Assembly: GCA_947176685.1 (NCBI GenBank)
Contig: CAMWRL010000044.1
Span: 1-12,139, forward strand
Length of the DNA: 12,139 nt
From: an uncultured Ruminococcus sp.
GTDB taxonomy: Bacteria; Bacillota; Clostridia; Oscillospirales; Ruminococcaceae
Reading direction: 5' to 3'
Shown: piece after piece, positions 1-6,830 of the stretch
Position numbering within the stretch: the stretch's first letter is position 1
Layout of the letters: every line of letters begins with the position of its first letter
Notes under the pieces: model-generated
Told to the model about the DNA's origin: nothing
Databases searched by the model: none
What the model saw: only the letters and a program-made list of their open reading frames with translations
Position numbers and translations under genes: made by a program

Positions 1-40
1 CGCCATAGTATTTTGGACTTATAATCAAAAATACTATGGC
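1..40. repeat. 13-bp inverted repeat downstream of thrS, possible terminator
   Basis: The arms at 2-14 (GCCATAGTATTTT) and 28-40 are perfect reverse complements around a 13-base loop. The repeat begins 37 bases after the thrS stop codon, in the right place to end the thrS transcript. The U-tract that would follow on the minus strand lies outside the window, and there is none on the plus-strand side (it reads TAAAAATTTC). The stem itself is certain; its role as a terminator is inferred. It could also be one end of a small repeat element. Confidence 0.55.
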
Positions 41-76
41 TAAAAATTTCTATATTAGTATCAACCTTAGTTATTA

Positions 77-2023
77 TTATCTTACTTTTTTAGAAATATC
101 GTCAATAAGCTTAACAAGTAAATCATTCTGCGTCATTGAGCCTAAATCACCCTCACGCCTTGAACGTACCGAAACAGTACCGTTTTCAACTTCCTTGTCG
201 CCTATTGTAAGCATAATCGGAAGTTTTTCCACAGTTGCAGAACGTATCTTATAACCGACTTTTTCAGCCCTGTCGTCGATAGTAACACGGATTCCGGCGG
301 CTTCGAGTTTTTCAAGAACCTCGTTGCAGTAGTCAAGATGTCTGTCTGCAACAGGAATAATTCTCACCTGCTCCGGAGCAACCCACAACGGCATTGCACC
401 GGCATATTTTTCAATCATATATGCAAGAGTTCTCTCATAACAGCCGAGAGATGTTCTGTGAATGATATACGGACGCTTTTTAGTGCCGTCAACGTCAATG
501 TATTCCATTCCGAAACGTTCAGCGAGCAGCATATCAATCTGAATTGTAACAAGTGTATCTTCCTTGCCGTAAACGTTCTTGTACTGAACGTCAAGTTTAG
601 GACCATAGAAAGCGGCTTCGTCAATGCCTATCTCGTATTCAACGTCGAGATGGTCAAGAATCTTAGCCATAACAGCCTGAGCTTCTTCCCACTGTTCCGG
701 AGTGCCTTCGTATTTGTTTTTTGGATTTGCGGGGTCCCACTGCGAGAATCTGAAAGTACAGTCTTCAAGAAGTCCGACTGTATCAAGCATATATTTAGCG
801 AGTTCGAGACAGTCTTTGAACTCCTGTTCAAGCTGGTCTGGACGGAGTACGAGATGTCCCTCTGAGATTGTGAATTGCCTTACACGGATAAGACCGTGCA
901 TTTCACCGGAATCTTCCTTGCGGAAAAGGGTAGAAGTTTCGCCAAGTCTCATAGGCAGGTCACGATATGAACGCTGTCTGTTGAGGTATACCTGATACTG
1001 GAAAGGACATGTCATCGGACGGAGTGCAAAACATTCCTTTGTTTCGTCGTATGGGTCGCCAAGTACAAACATTCCGTCAAGATAATGCTCCCAGTGACCG
1101 GAAATCTTATAGAGTTCCCTTTTGGCAAGGTAGGGGGTTTTTGTAAGAAGATAGCCGTGTTTCTGTTCAACGTCCTCAACCCATCTCTGCAAAGTCTGAA
1201 TAACTCTTGCGCCTTTCGGGAGAATTACCGGAAGTCCCTGTCCCACAACGTCAACGGTTGTAAAGTATTCAAGTTCACGACCGAGTTTATTATGGTCACG
1301 GAGTTTTGCTTCCTCACGCTGTTTTATATCTGCCTCCAAATCGGCATTTTTAGGATATGCAACGGCGTATACTCTTGAAAGCATCTTGTTTTTTTCCGAA
1401 CCTCTCCAGTAAGCACCCGTACAGGAAAGCAGCTTGAAAGCCTTTACGGGAGCAGTCGTCATAAGGTGAGGACCTGCACACAAATCAATAAATTCGCCCT
1501 GTTTATAGAAAGAAATCGGCTCACCCTTGCCGGCGTGTTCTTCGCATAACTCAACCTTGTACGGTTCGTCCATTTCCTTGAGTTTAGCAATAGCTTCTTC
1601 CGGTGCAAGTTCAAACTGTTCAAGCGGCAGACCCTCTTTGACGATTTTTTTCATTTCGGCTTCAATCTTGTCAAGTTCTTCCTGTGTAAAAGGCTTTTCA
1701 AGGTCAAAATCATAGTAGAAACCGTTATCAATAGCAGGACCTATTGCAAGCTTTGCTTCAGGGTAAAGTCTCTTTACAGCCTGAGCAAGAATATGTGACG
1801 CTGTATGCCAGAAAGTCTTTTTACCGTCCATGCTGTCGAAAGTGCATACTTCAAAATCGCAGTCGCTGTCAATGACTGTCCGGAGGTCTTTGACCTCGCC
1901 GTTGATTTTTACGCAGCATGAAGCCTTATAAAGTCCCATACCGATACCCTTGATAATTTCACTTGCAGGTGATGCAGATTCGATTTCACGGATACTTCCG
2001 TCTTTTAAAGTCAGTTTAATCAT
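77..2023 (-). CDS. thrS: Threonyl-tRNA synthetase
   Basis: This cytosolic enzyme charges tRNA-Thr with threonine and clears mischarged Ser-tRNA-Thr. All 648 residues are present, the usual bacterial length. Order of domains: TGS domain (about 1-62); editing domain with HxxxH (H73, H77) and the C182/H186 pair in DLCAGPH; class II catalytic core with motif 2 around FRKEDSGEMHGL (368-378); C-terminal anticodon-binding domain from about 555. Probable zinc ligands are C339, H390 and H522. The position two before H390 is Glu388, where the Escherichia coli enzyme has Asp383; this may be a lineage variant. The ATG start is set by AGGAG at 2034-2038, ten bases upstream. The gene follows a 124-residue gene by 23 bp and shares its T-box leader. 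It ends in three in-frame TAA codons in a row. Confidence 0.98.
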   Translation of the reverse strand: MIKLTLKDGSIREIESASPASEIIKGIGMGLYKASCCVKINGEVKDLRTVIDSDCDFEVCTFDSMDGKKTFWHTASHILAQAVKRLYPEAKLAIGPAIDNGFYYDFDLEKPFTQEELDKIEAEMKKIVKEGLPLEQFELAPEEAIAKLKEMDEPYKVELCEEHAGKGEPISFYKQGEFIDLCAGPHLMTTAPVKAFKLLSCTGAYWRGSEKNKMLSRVYAVAYPKNADLEADIKQREEAKLRDHNKLGRELEYFTTVDVVGQGLPVILPKGARVIQTLQRWVEDVEQKHGYLLTKTPYLAKRELYKISGHWEHYLDGMFVLGDPYDETKECFALRPMTCPFQYQVYLNRQRSYRDLPMRLGETSTLFRKEDSGEMHGLIRVRQFTISEGHLVLRPDQLEQEFKDCLELAKYMLDTVGLLEDCTFRFSQWDPANPKNKYEGTPEQWEEAQAVMAKILDHLDVEYEIGIDEAAFYGPKLDVQYKNVYGKEDTLVTIQIDMLLAERFGMEYIDVDGTKKRPYIIHRTSLGCYERTLAYMIEKYAGAMPLWVAPEQVRIIPVADRHLDYCNEVLEKLEAAGIRVTIDDRAEKVGYKIRSATVEKLPIMLTIGDKEVENGTVSVRSRREGDLGSMTQNDLLVKLIDDISKKVR

Positions 2024-2046
2024 TGTTTTTTTACTCCTTTTTAAAA

Positions 2047-2421
2047 TTATACTTTGCCGACAACTTCAATACCATTGTCCGCACCAAGCTCCATTGAAAG
2101 CGGTTGTAAATAACCGTCAGTGCTGTCCACATTGAAGCACACCACAACGCCGTCCTCGTCAACATCAACATAAGCACTTGTGATTTGCAGGCATTCGGCG
2201 AGGGTTTCGGACAGTCCGCCGTAATATCCCTCATCGGCGATTATTTCAGCGATTTTCTTTCTGTTGCGGTTTACCTTGTCGAGTTTCTGGGCTATTTCGC
2301 TGAAATTATCCATAATTTCCTGCTGTTCCTCAACATAGAAACGTATTGTCACGTTATTTTCCCATAACTTGTATGTGATTTCAAACGCTTCTTCTTTTTC
2401 GTTGTACTTAATCTGGTTCAT
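2047..2421 (-). CDS. Uncharacterised acidic protein, DUF2262-like, in the thrS operon
   Basis: This is a 124-residue soluble protein with no signal peptide or membrane segment. It starts at ATG with AGGAG at 2430-2434, eight bases upstream. The layout resembles my memory of DUF2262-type proteins: a beta strand region with a Trp (KLWENNVTIRFYVEE, about 18-32), a helical, charged middle (about 33-80), and a C-terminal strand pair containing DVDEDG and then DSTDGYLQPL. No catalytic motif is evident. Because it sits between the T-box terminator and thrS, with only 23 bp to thrS, its expression should rise when uncharged tRNA-Thr accumulates. That suggests, but does not prove, a link to translation or threonine supply. 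The family assignment is tentative and the function is unknown. Confidence 0.85.
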   Translation of the reverse strand: MNQIKYNEKEEAFEITYKLWENNVTIRFYVEEQQEIMDNFSEIAQKLDKVNRNRKKIAEIIADEGYYGGLSETLAECLQITSAYVDVDEDGVVVCFNVDSTDGYLQPLSMELGADNGIEVVGKV

Positions 2422-2451
2422 TTGTCAGACTCCTTTGTAATAAAATTAAAC

Positions 2452-2487
2452 AAAAAAGTCCCTCACGCCGGAAAAGGCACAAGGGAC
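2452..2487 (-). terminator. T-box intrinsic terminator
   Basis: GTCCCTTGTGCC (2487-2476) pairs with GGCGTGAGGGAC (2469-2458) in a 12-bp stem that includes three G-U pairs, with a six-base loop TTTTCC. Six Ts follow directly (2457-2452). The outer 5' strand is shared with the T-box antiterminator, so the two structures exclude each other. It lies 30 bases before the first downstream start codon. Confidence 0.93.
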
Positions 2488-2690
2488 GATTATAATCGTG
2501 GTTCCACCCATGTTCATACCGGAAAAAGTTCCAGTATCTCATTGGCTCGGTAACGGGAGCTTCCGGCGTGTATTGGACGCACTCAGAGGCGGTATGCCTG
2601 AAGTCTGACCGCTGACTGTCTTCCAGCAAATGACAATCTCTCTGTAAACGGTGCTATGACAAAAAGCCTTCCTCATCATAGATTTGGTAT
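2452..2690 (-). promoter_or_regulatory. T-box riboswitch leader, threonine specific
   Basis: The leader has the full set of T-box landmarks on the minus strand. Stem I is closed by GAGG (2674-2671) with CCTC (2589-2586); it contains CAGAGAG (2644-2638) and the distal-loop GCTGGAA (2627-2621). The likely specifier codon is ACC (2593-2591), a threonine codon, next to the CCTC strand. The T-box itself is TGGGTGGAACCACG (2510-2497). The antiterminator is GGG, a seven-base bulge UGGAACC, then ACGATT pairing with AATCGT, then CCC (2509-2483). It competes with the terminator for the CCC strand. Uncharged tRNA-Thr should favour the antiterminator and read-through into the 124-residue gene and thrS. 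UGGA in the bulge predicts U as the discriminator base of the tRNA. Confidence 0.95.
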
Positions 2691-2696
2691 ATTTAT

Positions 2697-2725
2697 ATAA
2701 TATCACAAAAATTCCGGCTTGTCAA
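2697..2725 (-). promoter_or_regulatory. Promoter of the thrS operon
   Basis: A consensus -35 TTGACA (2725-2720), a 17-bp spacer and a -10 TATTAT (2702-2697, five of six matches) place the transcript start near 2690, just before T-box stem I. The TGA within the -35 hexamer is also the stop codon of rex, so this promoter sits directly on the end of the upstream gene. Confidence 0.85.
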
Positions 2726-3357
2726 GTACGATTTTCAGAAAAATTGCATCTTGAAATCATTGCCAGCGTAAGCGAAATATTTTCATTATGTACGGTCACG
2801 CCTTTGGGGACGTTGAGGTGTACAGAGGCAAAGTTCAGAATATATTTTATACCGGAATCCGTCATCATATTGCAGACTTCCTGAGCGTGTTTTTCCGGAA
2901 CGGTTATAATACCGATTCTGATATTTCTGTTGAGACAGAAATTTTTCATTTCGCTTATATCAAGAACGGGTATTCTGTTTATGGAAGTGCCGACAATGTT
3001 TTCGTTGCAGTCAAAGCCGCATATCACATCAAATCCGTAGTCCGAAAAGCTGTCCGAACACATCATAGCCTTACCAAAGTTTCCCACGCCTGCAACTATA
3101 ACGCCGTCACGGTTTTTGAACCCGAGAAAACTTTGTATATCGCTGATAAGTTCTGCCGTAACGTATCCTGTACGGGGTCTTCCGCCCTGACTTACCGAAG
3201 CAAGGTCTTTGCGAACCTGTACATTATTCAGCTGGAGAGCGTCAGCGATTGCAGTAGCCGAAATATTACCGGATTTTATTTTTTCCGGCAGCGATATAAG
3301 GTAATTCAGATACACGGGAAGACGCTGTAAAGTTTGTGAAGATATATTTTTATTCAT
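2722..3357 (-). CDS. rex: Redox-sensing transcriptional repressor Rex
   Basis: Rex proteins bind operators when NADH is low and release when NADH rises, tuning fermentation and electron-transfer genes. This 211-residue protein has the family layout and length. An N-terminal winged helix (about 5-75) includes NNVQVRKDL, where Rex proteins have the conserved RKDL, followed by GGRPRTGY. A Rossmann domain follows with the dinucleotide-binding loop GVGNFGKA (about 91-98). The C-terminal region has NVPKGVTVHNENIS, matching the VPxGV...N segment of Rex. The start is ATG with GGAGG at 3367-3371, nine bases upstream. It follows nfnB by 32 bp with no terminator, so it is very probably co-transcribed with nfnAB. 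No convincing Rex operator was seen in the nfn promoter region. Many Clostridia have more than one Rex, so this may be a paralogue with its own regulon. Confidence 0.94.
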   Translation of the reverse strand: MNKNISSQTLQRLPVYLNYLISLPEKIKSGNISATAIADALQLNNVQVRKDLASVSQGGRPRTGYVTAELISDIQSFLGFKNRDGVIVAGVGNFGKAMMCSDSFSDYGFDVICGFDCNENIVGTSINRIPVLDISEMKNFCLNRNIRIGIITVPEKHAQEVCNMMTDSGIKYILNFASVHLNVPKGVTVHNENISLTLAMISRCNFSENRT

Positions 3358-3389
3358 AACGGCAGTCCTCCCCTAAGGAATGTACATAA

Positions 3390-4772
3390 TTATTTCTGAA
3401 TATATTTATCCATAGCGGCGGCGGCGGTTTTGCCTGCACCCATAGCAAGAATTACTGTTGCCGCACCCGTAACAGCATCACCGCCGGCATAAACGCCCTC
3501 TTTTGAAGTAAGACCGTTTTCGTCTGCAATGATACCGCCCCATTTCTGCGTGTCAAGACCCTCTGTAGTGGATTTTATAAGCGGATTCGGTGAAGTGCCT
3601 ATTGACATAATAACGCTGTCGGCTTCAATTTCAATGAAAGCGTCCGGAATCGGTACGGGCTTTGCTCTGCCGGAAGCGTCCGGTTCGGAAAGCTCCATCT
3701 GCTGACAGACAATACTTTTTACCCAGCCTTTTTCGTTGGATTTGATTTCAACGGGGTTTGTCAGGAACTTGAAAATAATTCCCTCCTCCTTGGCGTGTTC
3801 AACTTCTTCTGCACGGGCAGGAAGTTCATTTTCGGTACGTCTGTAAACTATATAAACATCTGCACCCATTCTCTTTGCACAGCGTGCGGCATCCATTGCA
3901 ACGTTTCCGCCGCCGACAACAACCGCTTTTCTGCCTGCCTGAACAGGTGTTGAATTATCGGATTTGTAAGCTTTCATAAGGTTGATTCTTGTGAGGAACT
4001 CGTTGGCAGAGTAAACGCCGTTGAGATTTTCGCCCTTGATGTTCATAAATCGGGGAAGTCCTGCACCTGAACCGATAAAGATACTTTCAAAGCCCTCGTC
4101 ATTTATAAGTTCGTCAACAGATATTGTTTTGCCGATAATTGTATTGGTTTCGATTTTTACGCCCAGAGCTTTCAGACCGTCAATTTCTTTCTGTACAATG
4201 GACTTCGGAAGTCTGAACTCCGGAATACCATATGACAGTACACCTCCGGCAACGTGGAGAGCTTCAAAAATTGTCACATCGTAGCCTTTTTTAGCGAGGT
4301 CGCTTGCGCATGCAAGTCCGGAAGGACCTGAACCTATTACAGCAACCTTGTGACCGTTTGAAACGGGCTTTTCTACAGGAGTTTCGGGTTGAGCGTTGTG
4401 CCAGTCTGCAACAAATCTCTCAAGTCTGCCTATAGCAACGGGTTCGCCTTTGATACCTCTTACGCATTTTGCTTCGCACTGAGTTTCCTGCGGACATACT
4501 CTTCCGCATACAGCCGGCAGTGAACTTGATTTTGAAATAATTTTATATGCTTCTTCAAAATTTCCCTCTGCGACCTGTGATATAAACTCCGGAATATAGA
4601 TTTTTACCGGACAACCGTTTGTACAGGGTTTATTTTTGCAGTTCAGACATCTTTTAGCTTCATCAATAGCCTGTTCTTCCGTGTATCCAAGCGCAACTTC
4701 ATTGAAGTTGCTGTTTCTTACTTCCGGATTCTGTACGGGCATTTCGTTTTTCTTCAATGACATATTAGGCAT
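3390..4772 (-). CDS. nfnB: NfnB subunit of electron-bifurcating transhydrogenase (glutamate synthase small-subunit family)
   Basis: This 460-residue iron-sulfur flavoprotein carries two Cys sets near the N terminus: C42, C45, C50, C54 and C89, C93, C99, C103, as in NfnB and GltD-type proteins. The FAD loop is VIGSGPSG (about 145-152), the NADP(H) loop VVGGGNVA (about 284-291), and the C-terminal FAD motif is GGDAVTGA. In NfnAB this subunit holds the bifurcating FAD and binds NADPH, passing electrons to ferredoxin and to NAD via NfnA. It begins one base after the nfnA stop, which supports NfnB over a glutamate synthase small subunit: no large GltB subunit is nearby. The start at 4772 is chosen because AGGAGG (4787-4782) lies nine bases upstream. 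A longer in-frame start at 4868 lies inside nfnA and adds 32 unrelated residues. Confidence 0.93.
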   Translation of the reverse strand: MPNMSLKKNEMPVQNPEVRNSNFNEVALGYTEEQAIDEAKRCLNCKNKPCTNGCPVKIYIPEFISQVAEGNFEEAYKIISKSSSLPAVCGRVCPQETQCEAKCVRGIKGEPVAIGRLERFVADWHNAQPETPVEKPVSNGHKVAVIGSGPSGLACASDLAKKGYDVTIFEALHVAGGVLSYGIPEFRLPKSIVQKEIDGLKALGVKIETNTIIGKTISVDELINDEGFESIFIGSGAGLPRFMNIKGENLNGVYSANEFLTRINLMKAYKSDNSTPVQAGRKAVVVGGGNVAMDAARCAKRMGADVYIVYRRTENELPARAEEVEHAKEEGIIFKFLTNPVEIKSNEKGWVKSIVCQQMELSEPDASGRAKPVPIPDAFIEIEADSVIMSIGTSPNPLIKSTTEGLDTQKWGGIIADENGLTSKEGVYAGGDAVTGAATVILAMGAGKTAAAAMDKYIQK

Positions 4773-4773
4773 T

Positions 4774-5616
4774 TTATTCAACCTCCTGTTTGAAAAGATT
4801 ACAAGTATCTTCGTGAGCCTTTCTTTCAAAAGGCTTGTACATAGCACCACGAGCCATAGCCTCGTCAAAGTCTATGAGATGTCCGTCAAATTCAGGACCG
4901 TCAACGCATGCGAATTTAGTTTCACCGCCTACAGTAAGACGACAACCGCCGCACATTCCTGTACCGTCAATCATTATCGGGTTCATTGAAGCCACTGTCG
5001 GAATTTCGTACTGTTTTGTAAGCTGGCAGACAAATTTCATCATAATCAATGGACCTATAGTTATAACTCTGTCATATTTTTCTCCGCTTTCGATAAGCTT
5101 TTTTAAAGCGTCCGTAACAAGACCCTTTTCACCGACTGAGCCATCGTCCGACATAAGCACGAACTTTGAACTTGCCGCCTTAAATTCGTCCTCTAAAATA
5201 ACAAGCTCCTTGTTTCTGAAACCTACTATTGAATGAACTTCCACACCCAGTTCGTGGAGTTTTTTTGCAACAGGATAGGCGATTGCGCAGCCAACGCCGC
5301 CTCCGACAACTGCGACTTTTTTAAGACCGTCCGTTTCGGTAGCACGACCCAGAGGACCTGCAAAATCGTGTAAACAGTCGCCTTGATTCATATGGTTAAG
5401 TTTTTCGGTAGTAGCTCCGACAATCTGGAATATAATTGTAACAGTACCTTTTGTACGGTCGAAATCTGCGATAGTAAGCGGAATACGTTCTCCGTCCTCG
5501 TCTGTTCTGAGGATAATGAATTGTCCGGGTTCACATTTTTTTGCAACTCTGGGAGCGCTGATTTTCATAAGGGTAACAGTCGGATTAAGACTTTTCTTTT
5601 CTAAAATTTCAAACAT
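4774..5616 (-). CDS. nfnA: NfnA subunit, ferredoxin-NADP+ reductase-like FAD/NAD-binding protein
   Basis: This 280-residue protein belongs to the sulfide/dihydroorotate dehydrogenase-like FAD/NAD-binding family. The N-terminal beta-barrel (about 1-95) contains ERIPLTIAD, matching the FAD-binding RxPLT motif. The NAD-binding fold follows, with VGGGVGCAIAYP (about 104-115). Near the C terminus, C222, C225 and C237 with D217 in DGTGMCGGC...C hold a [2Fe-2S] cluster; Asp plus three Cys is the ligand set I recall for NfnA. In the complex NfnA takes NADH-side electrons and NfnB handles NADPH and ferredoxin. An older name for the pair is SudBA, or glutamate synthase-associated. The ATG start has AAGGA (5631-5627) ten bases upstream. 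It is the first gene of nfnA-nfnB-rex and stands behind a 248-bp regulatory gap. Confidence 0.93.
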   Translation of the reverse strand: MFEILEKKSLNPTVTLMKISAPRVAKKCEPGQFIILRTDEDGERIPLTIADFDRTKGTVTIIFQIVGATTEKLNHMNQGDCLHDFAGPLGRATETDGLKKVAVVGGGVGCAIAYPVAKKLHELGVEVHSIVGFRNKELVILEDEFKAASSKFVLMSDDGSVGEKGLVTDALKKLIESGEKYDRVITIGPLIMMKFVCQLTKQYEIPTVASMNPIMIDGTGMCGGCRLTVGGETKFACVDGPEFDGHLIDFDEAMARGAMYKPFERKAHEDTCNLFKQEVE

Positions 5617-5642
5617 AGAAAAATTTTCCTTTCATAAAAATG

Positions 5643-5662
5643 TGCCGTCAGCATCGGCGGCA
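5643..5662 (-). promoter_or_regulatory. Short hairpin in the nfnA leader
   Basis: On the minus strand TGCCG (5662-5658) pairs with CGGCA (5647-5643) around a ten-base loop, followed by CATTTTT. It lies between the predicted transcript start near 5671 and the nfnA ribosome binding site. The stem is only five pairs, so a stabilising or attenuating role is a guess. Confidence 0.3.
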
Positions 5663-5677
5663 GGGAAGTTAATTGAT

Positions 5678-5683
5678 ATTATA
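5678..5683 (-). promoter_or_regulatory. Likely -10 box of the nfnA-nfnB-rex promoter
   Basis: A perfect TATAAT (5683-5678) is present, but the -35 position at the usual spacing reads TTCCCT, a poor match. The transcript would start near 5671, about 55 bases before nfnA. A good -10 with a poor -35 is typical of promoters that need an activator, and a repeat array lies just upstream. An alternative promoter with TTGACA at 5755-5750 and a weak -10 (AAGAAT, 5733-5728, 16-bp spacer) is also possible; the repeats would then overlap it as repressor sites. Confidence 0.6.
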
Positions 5684-5707
5684 TCATATATTCGGCAGTC
5701 AGGGAAA

Positions 5708-5745
5708 TATAAATATCCAATATCGATATTCTTTTATCGATATCC
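5708..5745 (-). repeat. Three tandem 11-bp repeats, probable operator array upstream of nfnA
   Basis: Read on the minus strand, GGATATCGATA (5745-5735), GAATATCGATA (5731-5721) and GGATATTTATA (5718-5708) are spaced 14 and 13 bp apart. The first two share ten of eleven bases and contain the palindrome TATCGATA. The second is part of a perfect 12-bp palindrome AATATCGATATT (5730-5719). The third matches the first at nine of eleven. They would centre at about -69, -55 and -42 from the predicted nfn start, which suits an activator. The LysR protein encoded just upstream is one candidate ligand; Rex is less likely because its TTGTTAA-type half-sites are absent. Confidence 0.6.
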
Positions 5746-5864
5746 GAAGTGTCAAATGGAATTTATTTTAAATATACAATCTGCACAAATATCACTTTTT
5801 TACAAGCCATAAGAACGTCATAATATTACAGACGCCGGAATAATTGCATTCCGTTTTATATATA

Positions 5865-6815
5865 TCAGCGGTATTCAGCAAATGCCGCTTCGTTGCGTAC
5901 TTCGTAAAGCTTGTTGACCAGTTCAAGCTCCATATCAGAAAGTTTATGACCTGTCGAATATATCAGCATATCCTTGAAGCTGTTGTCATTGAAAGTGCAT
6001 TTACGCTGTACAAGACAGTATTTTTTACAGAGACTTTCCGGAACAGGTGAATCAAGCATAAATGACTGCGGTACAGTCAGCAGAAAGTCAAGTGCGCTGC
6101 CCCTGTCGTACATACAGACCTTGCGTACGGGAATGTCAGCCGGACGGTTGGCAGCATAAAGCTTTTCGACAGCTCCGGAAACATATGGTATAGCGTCATC
6201 GCCCTGAGTAAGTTCGATATAACTGCAAGACAGGTCAGAATATGTCAGATTTTCGTTGTGTGCGTAAGGGTGTTCATTTGACATTACGGCAAGCATTTCA
6301 AATTCCCATAACAGTTTGCTTTTAAGGTTTTTTTCCTCCAGAAAGTCCATGAAATATTTTTCGTGAGCAGTATTAAACCGGATTATTCCGAAGTCATAGC
6401 CGTTGTCACGGACGTTTTCGATAGTGCGCAGGGAATTGGTTTCGCAGAAATACACTTCCATATCTTCAGAACTTTCAGCTCCGGCGATATACTCCGAAAA
6501 GGCTTTGGAGATATAACCTGTTCGGGGTACGGATATGCGGAGTTTGTTGTTTTTGTATTTTTCAGGGGAATGTATCGCTTCCATATTGTCAATCTGCATA
6601 AGAATCTGTTTTGCGTAACCTAAAAACTTTATCCCTTGGTCTGTAGGGATAACGCCCTTTGAAGTACGTCTGAATATGGTGATTCCGAGAGTATTTTCCA
6701 GTTCCTTTATAGCTTTGCTGAGATTTGGCTGAGCCATATACAGATTTTCGGCAGCCTGAGTAATTGAACGTGTCTTTTCAATTTCAACCGCATATCTGAA
6801 ATGAAGTGTATTCAC
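5865..6815 (-). CDS. LysR-family transcriptional regulator
   Basis: This 316-residue protein has the LysR layout and length. A winged helix-turn-helix (about 1-65) includes SITQAAENLYMAQPNLSKAIKELE and IFRRTSKGVIPTDQG, followed by a linker helix and a two-lobed effector domain (about 90-300). The start is GTG at 6815, supported by AGGAGG (6828-6823) seven bases upstream and by the family-typical first residues MNTLHFRYAVEIEKTRS. It lies 15 bp behind the acetyltransferase gene and is the last gene of the hydrolase-murF-ddl-maa run. It is not divergent from a target, unlike many LysR genes. Possible targets are its own operon or the downstream nfn operon, whose promoter carries repeat sites. 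The effector cannot be told from sequence. Confidence 0.95.
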   Translation of the reverse strand: MNTLHFRYAVEIEKTRSITQAAENLYMAQPNLSKAIKELENTLGITIFRRTSKGVIPTDQGIKFLGYAKQILMQIDNMEAIHSPEKYKNNKLRISVPRTGYISKAFSEYIAGAESSEDMEVYFCETNSLRTIENVRDNGYDFGIIRFNTAHEKYFMDFLEEKNLKSKLLWEFEMLAVMSNEHPYAHNENLTYSDLSCSYIELTQGDDAIPYVSGAVEKLYAANRPADIPVRKVCMYDRGSALDFLLTVPQSFMLDSPVPESLCKKYCLVQRKCTFNDNSFKDMLIYSTGHKLSDMELELVNKLYEVRNEAAFAEYR

Positions 6816-6830
6816 GGCTGTACCTCCTGT

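Noticed and set aside
338..865. Plus-strand open frame of 175 residues
   Set aside because: It lies wholly antisense to thrS, whose protein is fully conserved in the other strand, and it has no ribosome binding site or family likeness.
2408..2629. Minus-strand 73-residue frame over the T-box leader
   Set aside because: It runs through the T-box, antiterminator and terminator structures, which fully explain the sequence; no start signal was seen.
2693..2714. Possible Rex operator (TTGTGA half-site) at the thrS promoter
   Set aside because: Only one half-site matches; the second half reads TATAA and the region is already explained by the -10 box.
2788..3330. Plus-strand open frame of 180 residues
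   Set aside because: It is antisense to rex and resembles no known protein; the codon pattern of rex explains it.
3390..4772. Glutamate synthase small subunit (GltD)
   Set aside because: The family is shared, but the partner is an NfnA protein one base upstream and no large GltB gene is nearby.
4773..4868. Upstream extension of nfnB by 32 residues
   Set aside because: The extension overlaps nfnA, has no family likeness, and a strong AGGAGG serves the start at 4772.
5836..5853. Hairpin CGGAAT/ATTCCG after the LysR gene as a terminator
   Set aside because: The stem has six pairs and no T-run follows on the minus strand; the A/T tract lies on the wrong side.
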